Shown here one piece after another: positions 48,926 through 57,741 of a DNA stretch of 64,000 bases (positions are counted from its first letter, which is position 1; the number at the start of each line of letters is the position of its first letter). The notes below the pieces were generated by a model that did no database searches, had not been told where the DNA came from, and saw nothing but the letters and a program-made list of their open reading frames with translations. The stretch is from CAYSGL01 sp964520985. GTDB taxonomy: Bacteria > Pseudomonadota > Alphaproteobacteria > Micavibrionales > Micavibrionaceae. Location of the stretch: positions 1,364,001 to 1,428,000 of the forward strand of contig CAZFPB010000001.1 in the NCBI GenBank assembly GCA_964520985.1, given 5' to 3'. The position numbers and the translations under genes were made by a program.

Positions 48926-49399
48926 TTAACCGAAGGACGGTGCAGGTTTTTGGGATACCGAAGAAACCTGATTAGGCATCGTTTTGGCAGCATCCCATGC
49001 GGCCTGAAGATAAGGCTGCGTTATGGAGGGATCATGCTTCATAAAAGCATTCAGGATATGGGTGGAAAGCTGGTCAGGATGGAAAGCATCCATCCCAAAC
49101 GTTGTCGTTGTGGTATGAGCGCTGCCGTTCAGCTTACCCGTAGTGTACAGCTTGATGTTATCCTGCGGAACATGCAGCTCAAGTTCGTGTGTAAGGCTGG
49201 TATTGCCATCTTTGACGACTATGGTCGCAGACGTGCCGACCAGATGCCTTTTTTCGTCCTGCATCGGAATGGACGATAAATCAAACTGAATTTTTCTGGT
49301 TTTTGCCAGCATTTGCGCATTGATCAGAATGTTTAAAATCACGTTGCGCACTTTGATGTGCTTTTCGTCGCGTGTGACCGCGGAAACAGTATTACTCAT
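48926..49399 (-). CDS. Protein of unknown function between thrS and infC
   Basis: No family recognised. Seen: 157 residues, no signal peptide or membrane segment. A helical start (VRNVILNILINAQMLAKTRK) is followed by a beta-rich middle (FDLSSIPMQDEKRHLVGTSATIVVKDG) and a polar end rich in Thr, Ser and Pro. AGAGGG precedes the ATG at a good distance. It lies 55 bases after thrS and before infC on the same strand, so it interrupts the classical thrS-infC pair. Its function cannot be guessed from context. Confidence 0.6.
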   Translation of the reverse strand: MSNTVSAVTRDEKHIKVRNVILNILINAQMLAKTRKIQFDLSSIPMQDEKRHLVGTSATIVVKDGNTSLTHELELHVPQDNIKLYTTGKLNGSAHTTTTTFGMDAFHPDQLSTHILNAFMKHDPSITQPYLQAAWDAAKTMPNQVSSVSQKPAPSFG

Positions 49400-49454
49400 G
49401 ACGCCCTCTTTTTTAGGGCATCAATACCATCGGATTAAAACTTATGTCAATATA

Positions 49455-51443
49455 TTAATAGGGCGGTTTGGCAGCGTTAACCAAATCGGACAGGGCGACT
49501 TCCTTGGTGGAAATCGTCTGACCGTCAGAGCCTAGCTGGCGGATTGCCACGGTGCCCTCCTCGGCTTCACGTTTTCCGACCACGAAGAGATACGGCACTT
49601 TTTGCAAGCTGTGTTCCCGCACTTTGTAGTTGATCTTTTCGTTGCGGATATCGAGCTCGGCGCGAATGCCGGCCGCTTTAAGCTCTTCTACCAGCGTCTG
49701 GCCGTAGCCATCGGCTTCCGCCGTAATTGTCGCCACGACCGCCTGGACGGGCGCCAGCCACAGTGGCAGTTTTCCTGCGTAGTTTTCGATCATAATCCCG
49801 ATCCAGCGCTCAATCGAGCCCAAAACGGCACGGTGGAGCATCACAGGCCGCTGGCGCGAACCATCTTCCGCCGTGTAGAGCGCATCAAGGCGTTCGGGCA
49901 TGTTGAAATCGAGCTGTAACGTGCCGCAACCCCATTCGCGCCCAATCGCATCTTTAATGATAAAGGCCAGTTTCGGCCCATAGAAAGCCCCATCACCCGG
50001 TGAAATCTGGTACGGCATGCCGATTTTTTTCAGCGCGTTTTCAAGGCCGCTTTCCGCCTTGTCCCACAACTCGTCCGAACCAATGCGGTTTGCGGGGCGC
50101 GTTTCCAGTTTCACCACATAATTATCAAAACCGAGATCTTTATAAACGGCTTTGGTCAATTCGCAGAATTTGATCGATTCCGATAAAATCTGATCTTCGC
50201 GGCAGAAAATGTGGGCATCATCCTGTGTAAACTGACGCACACGCATCAGGCCATGCAACGCGCCATGCGCTTCGTTGCGGTGACAGCAGCCGAATTCTGC
50301 AAGGCGCAGCGGCAGATCGCGATATGACTTGATCCCTTGTTTGAAGATCTGAACGTGTGCAGGGCAGTTCATGGGTTTTAACGCCATGACATGATCGAAT
50401 GCTTTGTCGGATACCAGCGGTTTGCCTTCTTCTACCGACGGTACTTCATCCGGCACGATGAACATGCCGTCGCGATATTTCTGCCAGTGGCCCGAGGCCT
50501 CCCAGAATTTTTTATCAAGCAGTTGCGGTGTTTTAACTTCTTTATAGCCATCGTCCCGCAAGCGGCGGCGCAGATAGCCTTCCAGCGCAACCCAGATAGT
50601 CCAGCCTTTAGGATGCCAGAAGACCGAGCCCTGCGCCTCATCCTGCATGTGGAAGAGCTCAAGCTCCTTGCCGATTTTGCGGTGATCGCGTTTTTCTGCT
50701 TCTTCAATCTGTGTCAGGTAGTCCTGTAATTCCTGCTCATTGCGCCAGGCTGTGCCATACAGGCGGGTCAGTTGCGCCTTGCTGGAATCGCCGCGCCAGT
50801 AAGCACCGGCCACCTTCATCAGCTTGAAGGCCGTGCCGACATCCTTCGTCGTGCGCATATGAGGGCCGCGGCACAGATCGAGCCATTCGCCCTGTTTATA
50901 AATTTTAATGCTTTCGGTCTCAGGCAGATCCTGAATCAGTTCGGCCTTGAAATTTTCGCCTTTGTTTTTGAAATACGCGATGGCTTCGTCGCGCTCCCAC
51001 ACTTCCCGTGTGAACGGCGAGCCGCGTTCGACGATTTTTTTCATCTCTTTTTCGATGTCAGCAAAATCTTCCGTCGAGAACGGCTCGTTGCGCGCAAAGT
51101 CGTAGTAGAAACCGTTTTCGATGTTCGGACCGATCGTCACCTGTGTACCCGGGAATAACGTCTGCACAGCTTCAGCCAGCACGTGGGCACAGTCATGGCG
51201 GATCAGGCTGAGTGCATCGGCATCTTCGCGCTTCACCAGTGCGATGGACGCATCTTTGGTGATCGGCAGGGAAAGATCGGACAGGACACCGTCAATCTTG
51301 ATCGCAAGACAGGCTTTCGCCAAACTCTTGGAAATGCTCTCGGCAATGTCGAGCCCCGTCGTGCCGGCATCATAGGTGCGGGTTGCCCCATCCGGCAGGG
51401 TGATGACGATTTGGCCTTGTTGAGATGCTTTTTGCGCTTCCAT
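49455..51443 (-). CDS. thrS: Threonyl-tRNA synthetase
   Basis: Charges tRNA-Thr and edits Ser-tRNA-Thr. Seen: 662 residues. A TGS domain lies at the N-terminus (VITLPDGATRTYDAG). The editing domain has HDCAHVLAEAV (HxxxH) and the later DLCRGPHMRTT. The class II catalytic core has MNCPAHVQIFK, GCCHRNEAHGALHGLMRVRQF and the motif 3 HRAVLGSIERWIG. The anticodon-binding domain is at about 560-655. The zinc ligands Cys and His are in place. It is followed by the unknown 157-residue protein and infC on the same strand. Confidence 0.98.
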   Translation of the reverse strand: MEAQKASQQGQIVITLPDGATRTYDAGTTGLDIAESISKSLAKACLAIKIDGVLSDLSLPITKDASIALVKREDADALSLIRHDCAHVLAEAVQTLFPGTQVTIGPNIENGFYYDFARNEPFSTEDFADIEKEMKKIVERGSPFTREVWERDEAIAYFKNKGENFKAELIQDLPETESIKIYKQGEWLDLCRGPHMRTTKDVGTAFKLMKVAGAYWRGDSSKAQLTRLYGTAWRNEQELQDYLTQIEEAEKRDHRKIGKELELFHMQDEAQGSVFWHPKGWTIWVALEGYLRRRLRDDGYKEVKTPQLLDKKFWEASGHWQKYRDGMFIVPDEVPSVEEGKPLVSDKAFDHVMALKPMNCPAHVQIFKQGIKSYRDLPLRLAEFGCCHRNEAHGALHGLMRVRQFTQDDAHIFCREDQILSESIKFCELTKAVYKDLGFDNYVVKLETRPANRIGSDELWDKAESGLENALKKIGMPYQISPGDGAFYGPKLAFIIKDAIGREWGCGTLQLDFNMPERLDALYTAEDGSRQRPVMLHRAVLGSIERWIGIMIENYAGKLPLWLAPVQAVVATITAEADGYGQTLVEELKAAGIRAELDIRNEKINYKVREHSLQKVPYLFVVGKREAEEGTVAIRQLGSDGQTISTKEVALSDLVNAAKPPY

Positions 51444-51506
51444 GGTGTTTCCTATGTTTTCAGGCTAATATTTAACCGTTGAAACCCACAAGGTCACGGA
51501 TTTTTT

Positions 51507-52163
51507 ATGATATCAGTGCTAAAAACCTTTTATCAGCAACGCGCCGCTCGCAAGGTCTTTGGCCGCTGGGCCGAAACCTATGAAACGGACGTCCAAACGA
51601 ATGCTTATAGCGCCGCCAATGCCGTGCGTCAGGCCATCTTGCCCTTATTACAGGAGGATAGCCGGGTCACCGATCTGGGGGTTGGCACCGGCCTTATCTG
51701 GCAGGGTGTAGAGATACCCGGGGAAGCCGAAATTACCGGTCTCGATATTTCCCCGGATATGATGGAACAGGCATCGGCGATCCCGGAACTGGGACCGCTT
51801 TACTGCTGCAACGTCGGCGCTGATGAATGGCCGCTGGAGCATGCCTCACAAGATCTGATCGTTGCGGCCGGTCTGTTCGAATATTTGACTGAACCAATGG
51901 CCATTCATGTGTTTGAAGAGGCGCGACGCACCCTGAAACCCGGTGGGCGGTTCATCTTGACCTATATTCCAGGCGCACAAAATGAATCGAAAGCATGGGA
52001 AGGCAAATCAGGCAACATCCTTTCCTGCCACTTCGATCCGTTATGGATTGAGCGTAAGGAAGGGTTTATCGTGACCGATCATACGGCGCCTTTTGCAGGC
52101 TCGGTATTCGCCAACGGCAGTTCCTATGATTACCGCCTGATAGCCTTGAGAAAGAGCGCTTAG
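51507..52163 (+). CDS. SAM-dependent methyltransferase
   Basis: Seen: 218 residues, class I Rossmann fold. Motif I is VTDLGVGTGLIW at about 53-64, the acidic loop is GLDISPDMMEQA, DLIVAAGLFEYL is the motif IV region, and LKPGGRFILTYIP is motif VI. The start FGRWAETYETDVQTNAYSAA resembles the BioC/UbiE/tellurite group entry helix. The substrate is unknown. It is divergent from thrS, and its stop overlaps that of the convergent HlyD-type gene by 4 bases, within the inverted repeat GAGCGC-TTA-GCGCTC. Confidence 0.85.
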   Translation: MISVLKTFYQQRAARKVFGRWAETYETDVQTNAYSAANAVRQAILPLLQEDSRVTDLGVGTGLIWQGVEIPGEAEITGLDISPDMMEQASAIPELGPLYCCNVGADEWPLEHASQDLIVAAGLFEYLTEPMAIHVFEEARRTLKPGGRFILTYIPGAQNESKAWEGKSGNILSCHFDPLWIERKEGFIVTDHTAPFAGSVFANGSSYDYRLIALRKSA

Positions 52164-53638
52164 CGCTCATTCATCGAATTATCCAGCGTCTTGATAAACG
52201 GCTTCAGCAGATATTCCATTACGGTTTTCTCGCCGGTCAGAATATCGACGGACGCAATCATCCCCGGGATAATGGGGAGGATTTCGCCGCGGCGCTTCAA
52301 CGTGTTTTCTTTCGTGCGTACCCGCACCAGATAGAAGCTCTCGCCTTTTTCATTGGTCACGGCGTCCGGCGAAATACTGACGACCTCGCCCTTCAGCCCA
52401 CCATAAATAGAGAAATCATACGCAGTAACCTTCACAACCGCCGGTTGCTCTGGGTACAAGAACGCAATGTCTTTCGGCTTGATCTTGGCTTCAACCAGCA
52501 ACTGGTCATCTTTCGGCACGATCTCGATGAACGTCTGGCCGGGCTGGACCACACCGCCTTTGGTATAAACCGTCAGGTCTTTGATATAGCCGTTTACAGG
52601 TGATTTGATTTCCGTGCGATCTTTCCGGTCTTCAAGGTTTGCCAACCCTTTTTGGATCGCCGTCATTTCCATCATTTTTGCTGAAAGTTCTGTCTGCGAT
52701 GTGGCGCGGGCCTGAGACACAACATCACGAATACGCGCATCAGCTTCAGCAATTGCCGCACGGGCGCGCGGCATGGCAGCATTGACACTGTTTAACTCTG
52801 TCTGCTTTTCCTTGATCTGCTGATCGAATTCCATCAACTCAATTTTCGGCGCGGACCCTTTTGCCACCAGTGGTTCAACAATATTCTTGCGATCCCGAAT
52901 TAAGGATATCTGGCCGTTCAAATCGCTTGATTTGATCTGCAACTCGGATAATTCCTGCGCGCGCTGGCTTTTCTGTTGCTGCATGATAATGGTCTGCGAG
53001 CTGATTTTATCCTGATTGGACCGATATGCCTGCATCTCTTCAGATACGGACTGTGGCGCTTTTTCCATTACTTCCGTCGGGAAATCAGGCGCTCTGCCTT
53101 CTACTTCCGCTTTCAATCTTGTAACAGCCGCCAGTAAGCTATGGTAGCGGGATTCATTCGAACCCAGATCGGAAGAAGCGGCAACATCGCGCAGTCTGGC
53201 CAGCGTTTGACCAACTTTTACTTCCGAGCCTTCTTTGACCATGATTTCATCGAGAATACCTCCTTCAAGAGAGGAGATTTTCTGAATTTCACTGGATGGA
53301 ATGACTGTTCCTTCACCGCGGGTAGATACTTCAAGCGTTGCAAAACTTGCCCAAGCAATACCGAGCGCGAAGAAAGTAAAAATACTCAGCATCAAAATAT
53401 GACGCGAGAGCGGTAAATCTTCATCGACACCCAGATAATTTTCTGCGTGTGCTTTTGCTTTACCGACCTGATCTTTCATCCAGGACTGACGCGCTTCGTT
53501 GAATTTTTTGTCGGTACGCGCGCCGCCTTCTTCGTTAGCGATGGTTGTACCGGCAAGTTTATCCATCTGCGCCTGCATGGCTTGCGCCAGACGGGGATCG
53601 TTGCCTTTTATTTCGCGTAAGGGTTTTTTCTTAAACAT
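52160..53638 (-). CDS. Type I secretion membrane-fusion protein (HlyD family)
   Basis: Links the inner-membrane ABC transporter to TolC during one-step export. Seen: 492 residues. A cytoplasmic N-terminus of about 80 residues precedes one membrane helix (about 82-102). The barrel-sandwich halves (EGGILDEIMVKEGSEVKVGQTLARL and IKSPVNGYIKDL) enclose a long coiled-coil hairpin (about 165-340). A beta-barrel domain with the HlyD C-terminal signature (IIPGMIASVDILTGEKTVMEYLLKPF) ends the protein. It starts 2 bases after the ABC transporter gene and is surely cotranscribed. Confidence 0.95.
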   Translation of the reverse strand: MFKKKPLREIKGNDPRLAQAMQAQMDKLAGTTIANEEGGARTDKKFNEARQSWMKDQVGKAKAHAENYLGVDEDLPLSRHILMLSIFTFFALGIAWASFATLEVSTRGEGTVIPSSEIQKISSLEGGILDEIMVKEGSEVKVGQTLARLRDVAASSDLGSNESRYHSLLAAVTRLKAEVEGRAPDFPTEVMEKAPQSVSEEMQAYRSNQDKISSQTIIMQQQKSQRAQELSELQIKSSDLNGQISLIRDRKNIVEPLVAKGSAPKIELMEFDQQIKEKQTELNSVNAAMPRARAAIAEADARIRDVVSQARATSQTELSAKMMEMTAIQKGLANLEDRKDRTEIKSPVNGYIKDLTVYTKGGVVQPGQTFIEIVPKDDQLLVEAKIKPKDIAFLYPEQPAVVKVTAYDFSIYGGLKGEVVSISPDAVTNEKGESFYLVRVRTKENTLKRRGEILPIIPGMIASVDILTGEKTVMEYLLKPFIKTLDNSMNER

Positions 53639-53640
53639 GG

Positions 53641-55920
53641 CTAAACATCCGATTGTTCAACGGCCGTACCATAAGCGCGGGCCTGTAATTTTCTAACGAC
53701 TTCATCTTTCGGTCCGAAATCAACAATGCGCCCGCGATCGATAAGGATCAATTTATCAACCAGTGTCAGCATCGCACCTTTGTGCGTAATCAGAATGGTT
53801 GTGCGGCCTTTGATCAGATGGTCGAGACGTTTTTTCAGACGAGCTTCCGATGCAGGATCCATGGAGGCCGTCGGTTCATCCAGAATGAGGACGGGTGGAT
53901 CGTAAAGCAGTGCCCGTGCGATCGCGACCGCTTGGCGTTGACCGCCGGAGAGCGCATCCCCGCGCTCACCCACTTGTGTGTCGAGACCATGTTGCGACTC
54001 TTTCAGGAACTCCATCACGCCTGCCAATTCAGCCGCGCGCAGAACGGCGCGATCCGGCGCCGTTTCGTGGCCCATGGTAATATTCTGACGCACTGAGCCA
54101 TAGAATAATTGCGGGCTTTGTTGAACCGCGCCGATGTTGCGACGCAGATCACCCGGATCAATCTGGCGCACGTCCGTGCCATCCAGCTGGATAGATCCGC
54201 TTTTGGGTTCATACAGATTGATCAGCAACCGCTCGATCGTTGTCTTGCCCGATCCCACGGCGCCAATTACGCCGATATGCTCGCCCGGCTCAATTGTGAA
54301 ATTAATCGCATTCAGCGCCGGCACACTTTGTTCCGGATAATGGAAGGTCACATCGCGGAATTCGATTCGGCCCTGAATGCTTGGCATAGAGATGAAATTC
54401 TTACCGGCCGGACGTTCAACAGGTTTTTTCATCAAGTTGTTGAGTTGCTCCAGCCCTTCTTTAGATTGCTGGAAGCGCACCATCAAACCGGCAAACTGCG
54501 AGAGTGGCGCCATGGCGCGACCAGAAAGTAATACGCAGGCGATCAGTGCGCCCATCGACATCTTGGCATCAGCGATCAGGAAGACCCCGACAACAACGAC
54601 CCCGACGCCAACGATCTGCTGGACATACATGGCGAAGTTAACGGCCAAAGAATTGATCTTGCGTGTTTTGATCGCGGTGCGCGACGATTTCTCCGTAAGC
54701 TCTTCCCAGTTACGTTGCGTGTGACCTTCGGCCGCCTGCACCTTGATGGTCTCTAAGCCCGTGATTGTTTCGAACAGCAACGCATTTTTCAAGGCGCTTT
54801 CCATCATCGAATCTTTGACTGCTTTTTTCAAAGAGCCCTGCATCAGGTAACCGGCAAGCAGTACAATCGGAATGGCGATGAGAGGAACCAAAGCAACAGG
54901 TCCGCCAATAACCCAGATAATCGCTACGAATACGAAAACGAAGGGTAAATCGATAATAGTCGCCATAGTGGCGGACGTAAAGAAATCGCGCAGCGATTCA
55001 AATTCACGCATGTGCGACGCCATGACCCCAGCGCTCGCCGGGCGGGCGGCCATGGTCATGCCCAGCATCTGTTCAAACAGACGCGCCGATATTTTGACAT
55101 CGGACTTTCTGCCCGCGTAATCAAGGAAGGTCGAGCGAAGGTTTTTTAAAATAAAGTCGAAGGAATAAACGATCAGAATACCTACCGCCAGCACCCATAA
55201 TGTATCAATTGCGTTGTTCGGCACAACGCGGTCATAGACGTTCATGGTGAAGAGCGAGGACGCAATCGCAAAAAAGTTGATCATGATAGCGGCGAGAATG
55301 GTTTCGCCGTAAATCTTGCGGTTACTCCACAAAGCCGACCAGAACCAGCTTTGGGCCGTATCGATCACGGCAGGACCAGCCCGGTCGTCGGTGCGCGCCA
55401 CAGGACGGATAAAGAAGGCGTAATCGGCGTAGAGATTATGCAGCGCTTTCAGATTAAGCTTTTGTCTTTCATCCGGCGTTTCAGGAAACTGGACGACAAA
55501 TTGTGTTTCCGGGTGAATCTGGACTTTCTGGCCGGATTTTTTACGAGGCGCACCTTTGGTCGGATAAATGATTTCCCACAGGATACAGGCTTGTTTGTTT
55601 TCAAGCACGAGGACGCATGGCAGGTTTGGCGCAATCGCCAGCGCATCCAGCGGACGCTCTGTCAAAGATGCGTTTAGATTAGCGCGCTCGGCAGCACGAA
55701 TAAAAAGAAGCGGCGTAATCCCCTGCTTTGGGACCGGCAAGCCGGTTGTCAACGCGGCGCGGCTGGTGCGGCGGCCATAATGACCGGCCAGAATTGCCAA
55801 GCAGTCGACCAGCGGGTCATGAATTGCCAGCCTGTCGGCTTCCAGAGGCCAGGTATCAGGGTCCTTCTCATGCTCTTTTGGCTGAATAGAAGGGTCGATC
55901 TCTGGATTATAGTCGCTCAT
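53641..55920 (-). CDS. Type I secretion ABC transporter with C39-like domain
   Basis: Drives export of the adhesin encoded nearby, by inference from position and family. Seen: 759 residues. An N-terminal C39-like domain (about 30-170) lacks the DCG catalytic motif of bacteriocin peptidases; the only Cys near it, in LVDCLAILAG, is out of place. Such inactive domains bind substrate in HlyB and LapB. Six membrane helices lie at about 210-460. The ATPase part has Walker A GAVGSGKTT, LSGGQRQAVAIARAL, VLILDEPTASMD and the H-loop THKGA. The length is normal for LapB-type proteins. A terminator lies between this gene and tolC upstream. Confidence 0.94.
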   Translation of the reverse strand: MSDYNPEIDPSIQPKEHEKDPDTWPLEADRLAIHDPLVDCLAILAGHYGRRTSRAALTTGLPVPKQGITPLLFIRAAERANLNASLTERPLDALAIAPNLPCVLVLENKQACILWEIIYPTKGAPRKKSGQKVQIHPETQFVVQFPETPDERQKLNLKALHNLYADYAFFIRPVARTDDRAGPAVIDTAQSWFWSALWSNRKIYGETILAAIMINFFAIASSLFTMNVYDRVVPNNAIDTLWVLAVGILIVYSFDFILKNLRSTFLDYAGRKSDVKISARLFEQMLGMTMAARPASAGVMASHMREFESLRDFFTSATMATIIDLPFVFVFVAIIWVIGGPVALVPLIAIPIVLLAGYLMQGSLKKAVKDSMMESALKNALLFETITGLETIKVQAAEGHTQRNWEELTEKSSRTAIKTRKINSLAVNFAMYVQQIVGVGVVVVGVFLIADAKMSMGALIACVLLSGRAMAPLSQFAGLMVRFQQSKEGLEQLNNLMKKPVERPAGKNFISMPSIQGRIEFRDVTFHYPEQSVPALNAINFTIEPGEHIGVIGAVGSGKTTIERLLINLYEPKSGSIQLDGTDVRQIDPGDLRRNIGAVQQSPQLFYGSVRQNITMGHETAPDRAVLRAAELAGVMEFLKESQHGLDTQVGERGDALSGGQRQAVAIARALLYDPPVLILDEPTASMDPASEARLKKRLDHLIKGRTTILITHKGAMLTLVDKLILIDRGRIVDFGPKDEVVRKLQARAYGTAVEQSDV

Positions 55921-55993
55921 GGGATGATTTACCGCGGTGTGATTAAAGCTAAAGGGTAAAGAATAAAGGTTACCAGTAGTTTAACACGAAATG

Positions 55994-56028
55994 AAAACGG
56001 GGGCACATGATTTCATGCGCCCCCGTTT
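55994..56028 (-). terminator. Terminator after the tolC-like gene
   Basis: AAAACGGGGGC and GCCCCCGTTTT form a long stem, extended by CATGA/TCATG around a short loop. It falls between the tolC-like gene and the ABC transporter gene on the same strand, so the latter probably has its own promoter in 55921-55990. Confidence 0.85.
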
Positions 56029-56049
56029 TATGAATATTTTATAAAAATA

Positions 56050-57516
56050 CTAGCGATCGATATCCGGCATTTTGGCGTCGATCAGCGTTGCTTCGCGTGG
56101 AGCGGCAACACCCAGTGTTGGCATCAGCTGTGCTTTGACAGCCAGCAGGCGGAAGACCGAGAACATTTCCAGGAATTCGGAGTTGATCGTGTTGGTGCGC
56201 GAAACGAACAATTCGTTCTGGGCATCCAGCACATCTAAGAGCGTGCGGCGATCCAAGCTGAACTGGTCTTTGTAAGCGCGAACAACTTCAGTGTTAGCGG
56301 CGGCTTGCGCAGCAAATTCACGGGCACGCTCGCCAGCGGATACCATCCGGGCCCATGTTTGACGCACGTCGTCTTCAACGGTACGCGCTGCATTGGCATA
56401 GGCTTCTTTCGATTGCTGGTAGCGGTGCGAGAATTCACGCACGCGGGCAACATCACCGCCGCCGCGGTACAGGTTCCAGTTCACCACAGCGAGAGCCGAA
56501 GCCGACGTGTCTTCTTCGTCTTCGATACCACCGAGGTTGTCGCCGGTGCGGCCGTTCAGCTGAAGGTCAAGTTGTGGGTACAGGGTCGAGCCCGTGCCTT
56601 TATATTCATTGTACGCAACATTTTCATCCGAGCGGAAGATTGCCAGCGTTGGGCTCGCACCCAGCGCTTGCTGCACTTCCGTTTCAACATCGGGTGCCAA
56701 CGCATTCACAGGAACGCCCGGCAGGATCAGATCTTTCGGTGCGCCGCCGACTTCGCGATTGAATTGCGACTCAGCTGTACGTAAGGATTGACGGATGCTT
56801 GATTCTTGCGCGCGGGCTGCGGCCAGACGGGCTTTGATCTGCTCCAAGTCAGCCTGGGTCGAACGACCGGCATTCACGCCTTCTTCGATCATGCCCATGA
56901 TGGCAATGTGCTCCGAGACGTTTTCTTGCGTAATGGCAAGCAGTTCACGCTGACGCATCACTTCAAGGAAAGCTTCAACAATCGAGAGACCTGTCAGCTC
57001 AGCTGTTTCAAGAACGCGGTGTGCGCTCGATTGAACACGGTGCTTTTGACGCTCGTTCTCATACTTCGTGCCCCACCCATCGAACAGCATTTGCGTGAGG
57101 GTCAGACCGGCTTCGTAGCGCCACAATGTTTCTGTATCGTCATCGTTGGCGCCGCCACGGGTGCCCACATCATCAGTGTATTCCAAACCCGTGTCACCGC
57201 GGAAATCAACGGATGGCAGGTAGAGGGCTTTTGCCTGATTCAGTTCTTCATCTGTTGCGCGGCGGGAGGCAGCAACCTGACCATATTCCGGGTTCGTCAT
57301 GATACCAACGGACACAGCTTGGCTGAGTGTCATTTCAGTGGAACGGGCTGGCGCAGTTGTCGCTGCAGCCATTGGAACCGGTGTCGGTGCTGGCGTGGCT
57401 GTTGGCGCAACAGGCGGCGCTGCAGACATTGATTCTTGCGCCTGTACTTGTGTCGTGCTGGCAAGCGCCAAGCAGGAAACCGTCAAGAGGCTGTATTTCA
57501 GTACTGATATTTTCAT
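56050..57516 (-). CDS. TolC-family outer-membrane channel of type I secretion
   Basis: Forms the outer-membrane and periplasmic exit duct. Seen: 488 residues. A signal peptide (cleavage near VQAQE) precedes a Pro/Ala/Thr-rich stretch of about 35 residues not usual in TolC. Two OEP repeats follow: TLSQAVSVGIMTNPEYGQVAASRRATDEELNQAKALYLPS opens the first, and long coiled helices enclose strands with GGDVARVREFSHRYQQSKEAY in the second. The C-terminal DRRTLLDVLDAQNELFVSRT is characteristic of type I secretion TolC/LapE proteins. It lies between the adhesin and transporter genes, all on one strand. Confidence 0.94.
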   Translation of the reverse strand: MKISVLKYSLLTVSCLALASTTQVQAQESMSAAPPVAPTATPAPTPVPMAAATTAPARSTEMTLSQAVSVGIMTNPEYGQVAASRRATDEELNQAKALYLPSVDFRGDTGLEYTDDVGTRGGANDDDTETLWRYEAGLTLTQMLFDGWGTKYENERQKHRVQSSAHRVLETAELTGLSIVEAFLEVMRQRELLAITQENVSEHIAIMGMIEEGVNAGRSTQADLEQIKARLAAARAQESSIRQSLRTAESQFNREVGGAPKDLILPGVPVNALAPDVETEVQQALGASPTLAIFRSDENVAYNEYKGTGSTLYPQLDLQLNGRTGDNLGGIEDEEDTSASALAVVNWNLYRGGGDVARVREFSHRYQQSKEAYANAARTVEDDVRQTWARMVSAGERAREFAAQAAANTEVVRAYKDQFSLDRRTLLDVLDAQNELFVSRTNTINSEFLEMFSVFRLLAVKAQLMPTLGVAAPREATLIDAKMPDIDR

Positions 57517-57591
57517 TGTCTGACCCTTCGTCTTTCAATCTTTTTCGATGACAAAGTCTAAAAGACCCGCACCATTGACCCATTACCCGGC

Positions 57592-57600
57592 TGTGGATAA
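57592..57600. promoter_or_regulatory. Perfect DnaA box upstream of the tolC-like gene
   Basis: TGTGGATAA on the plus strand is TTATCCACA on the minus strand, the consensus DnaA box, 76 bases before the tolC-like start. The 225-base gap 57517-57741 also holds the adhesin terminator; nothing else is recognised in it. Confidence 0.35.
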
Positions 57601-57693
57601 CCCACCTAAAAACTTGCCCTCAGTTATGACCTTTTTGATAACCGAACGCAAGCTCTTTCATGAATTCAACGCCTTAGGGGCTATCTCTTTTAC

Positions 57694-57722
57694 AAAAACG
57701 GTGGCTCTGAGGCCACCGTTTT
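57694..57722 (-). terminator. Terminator after the giant adhesin gene
   Basis: AAAACGGTGGC and GCCACCGTTTT form an 11-pair stem with a short loop, followed leftward by TTTTTG. It lies 20-50 bases past the adhesin stop codon. Confidence 0.85.
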
Positions 57723-57741
57723 CATGATTATGTTTCGTTAA

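Noticed and set aside
52154..52168. Inverted repeat GAGCGC-TTA-GCGCTC at the methyltransferase/HlyD stops
   Set aside because: Short stem without a T-run; may be chance at overlapping stop codons.
56806..57432. 208-codon antisense frame in the tolC-like gene
   Set aside because: Shadow frame with a low-complexity end that mirrors the Pro/Ala/Thr stretch of the real protein.
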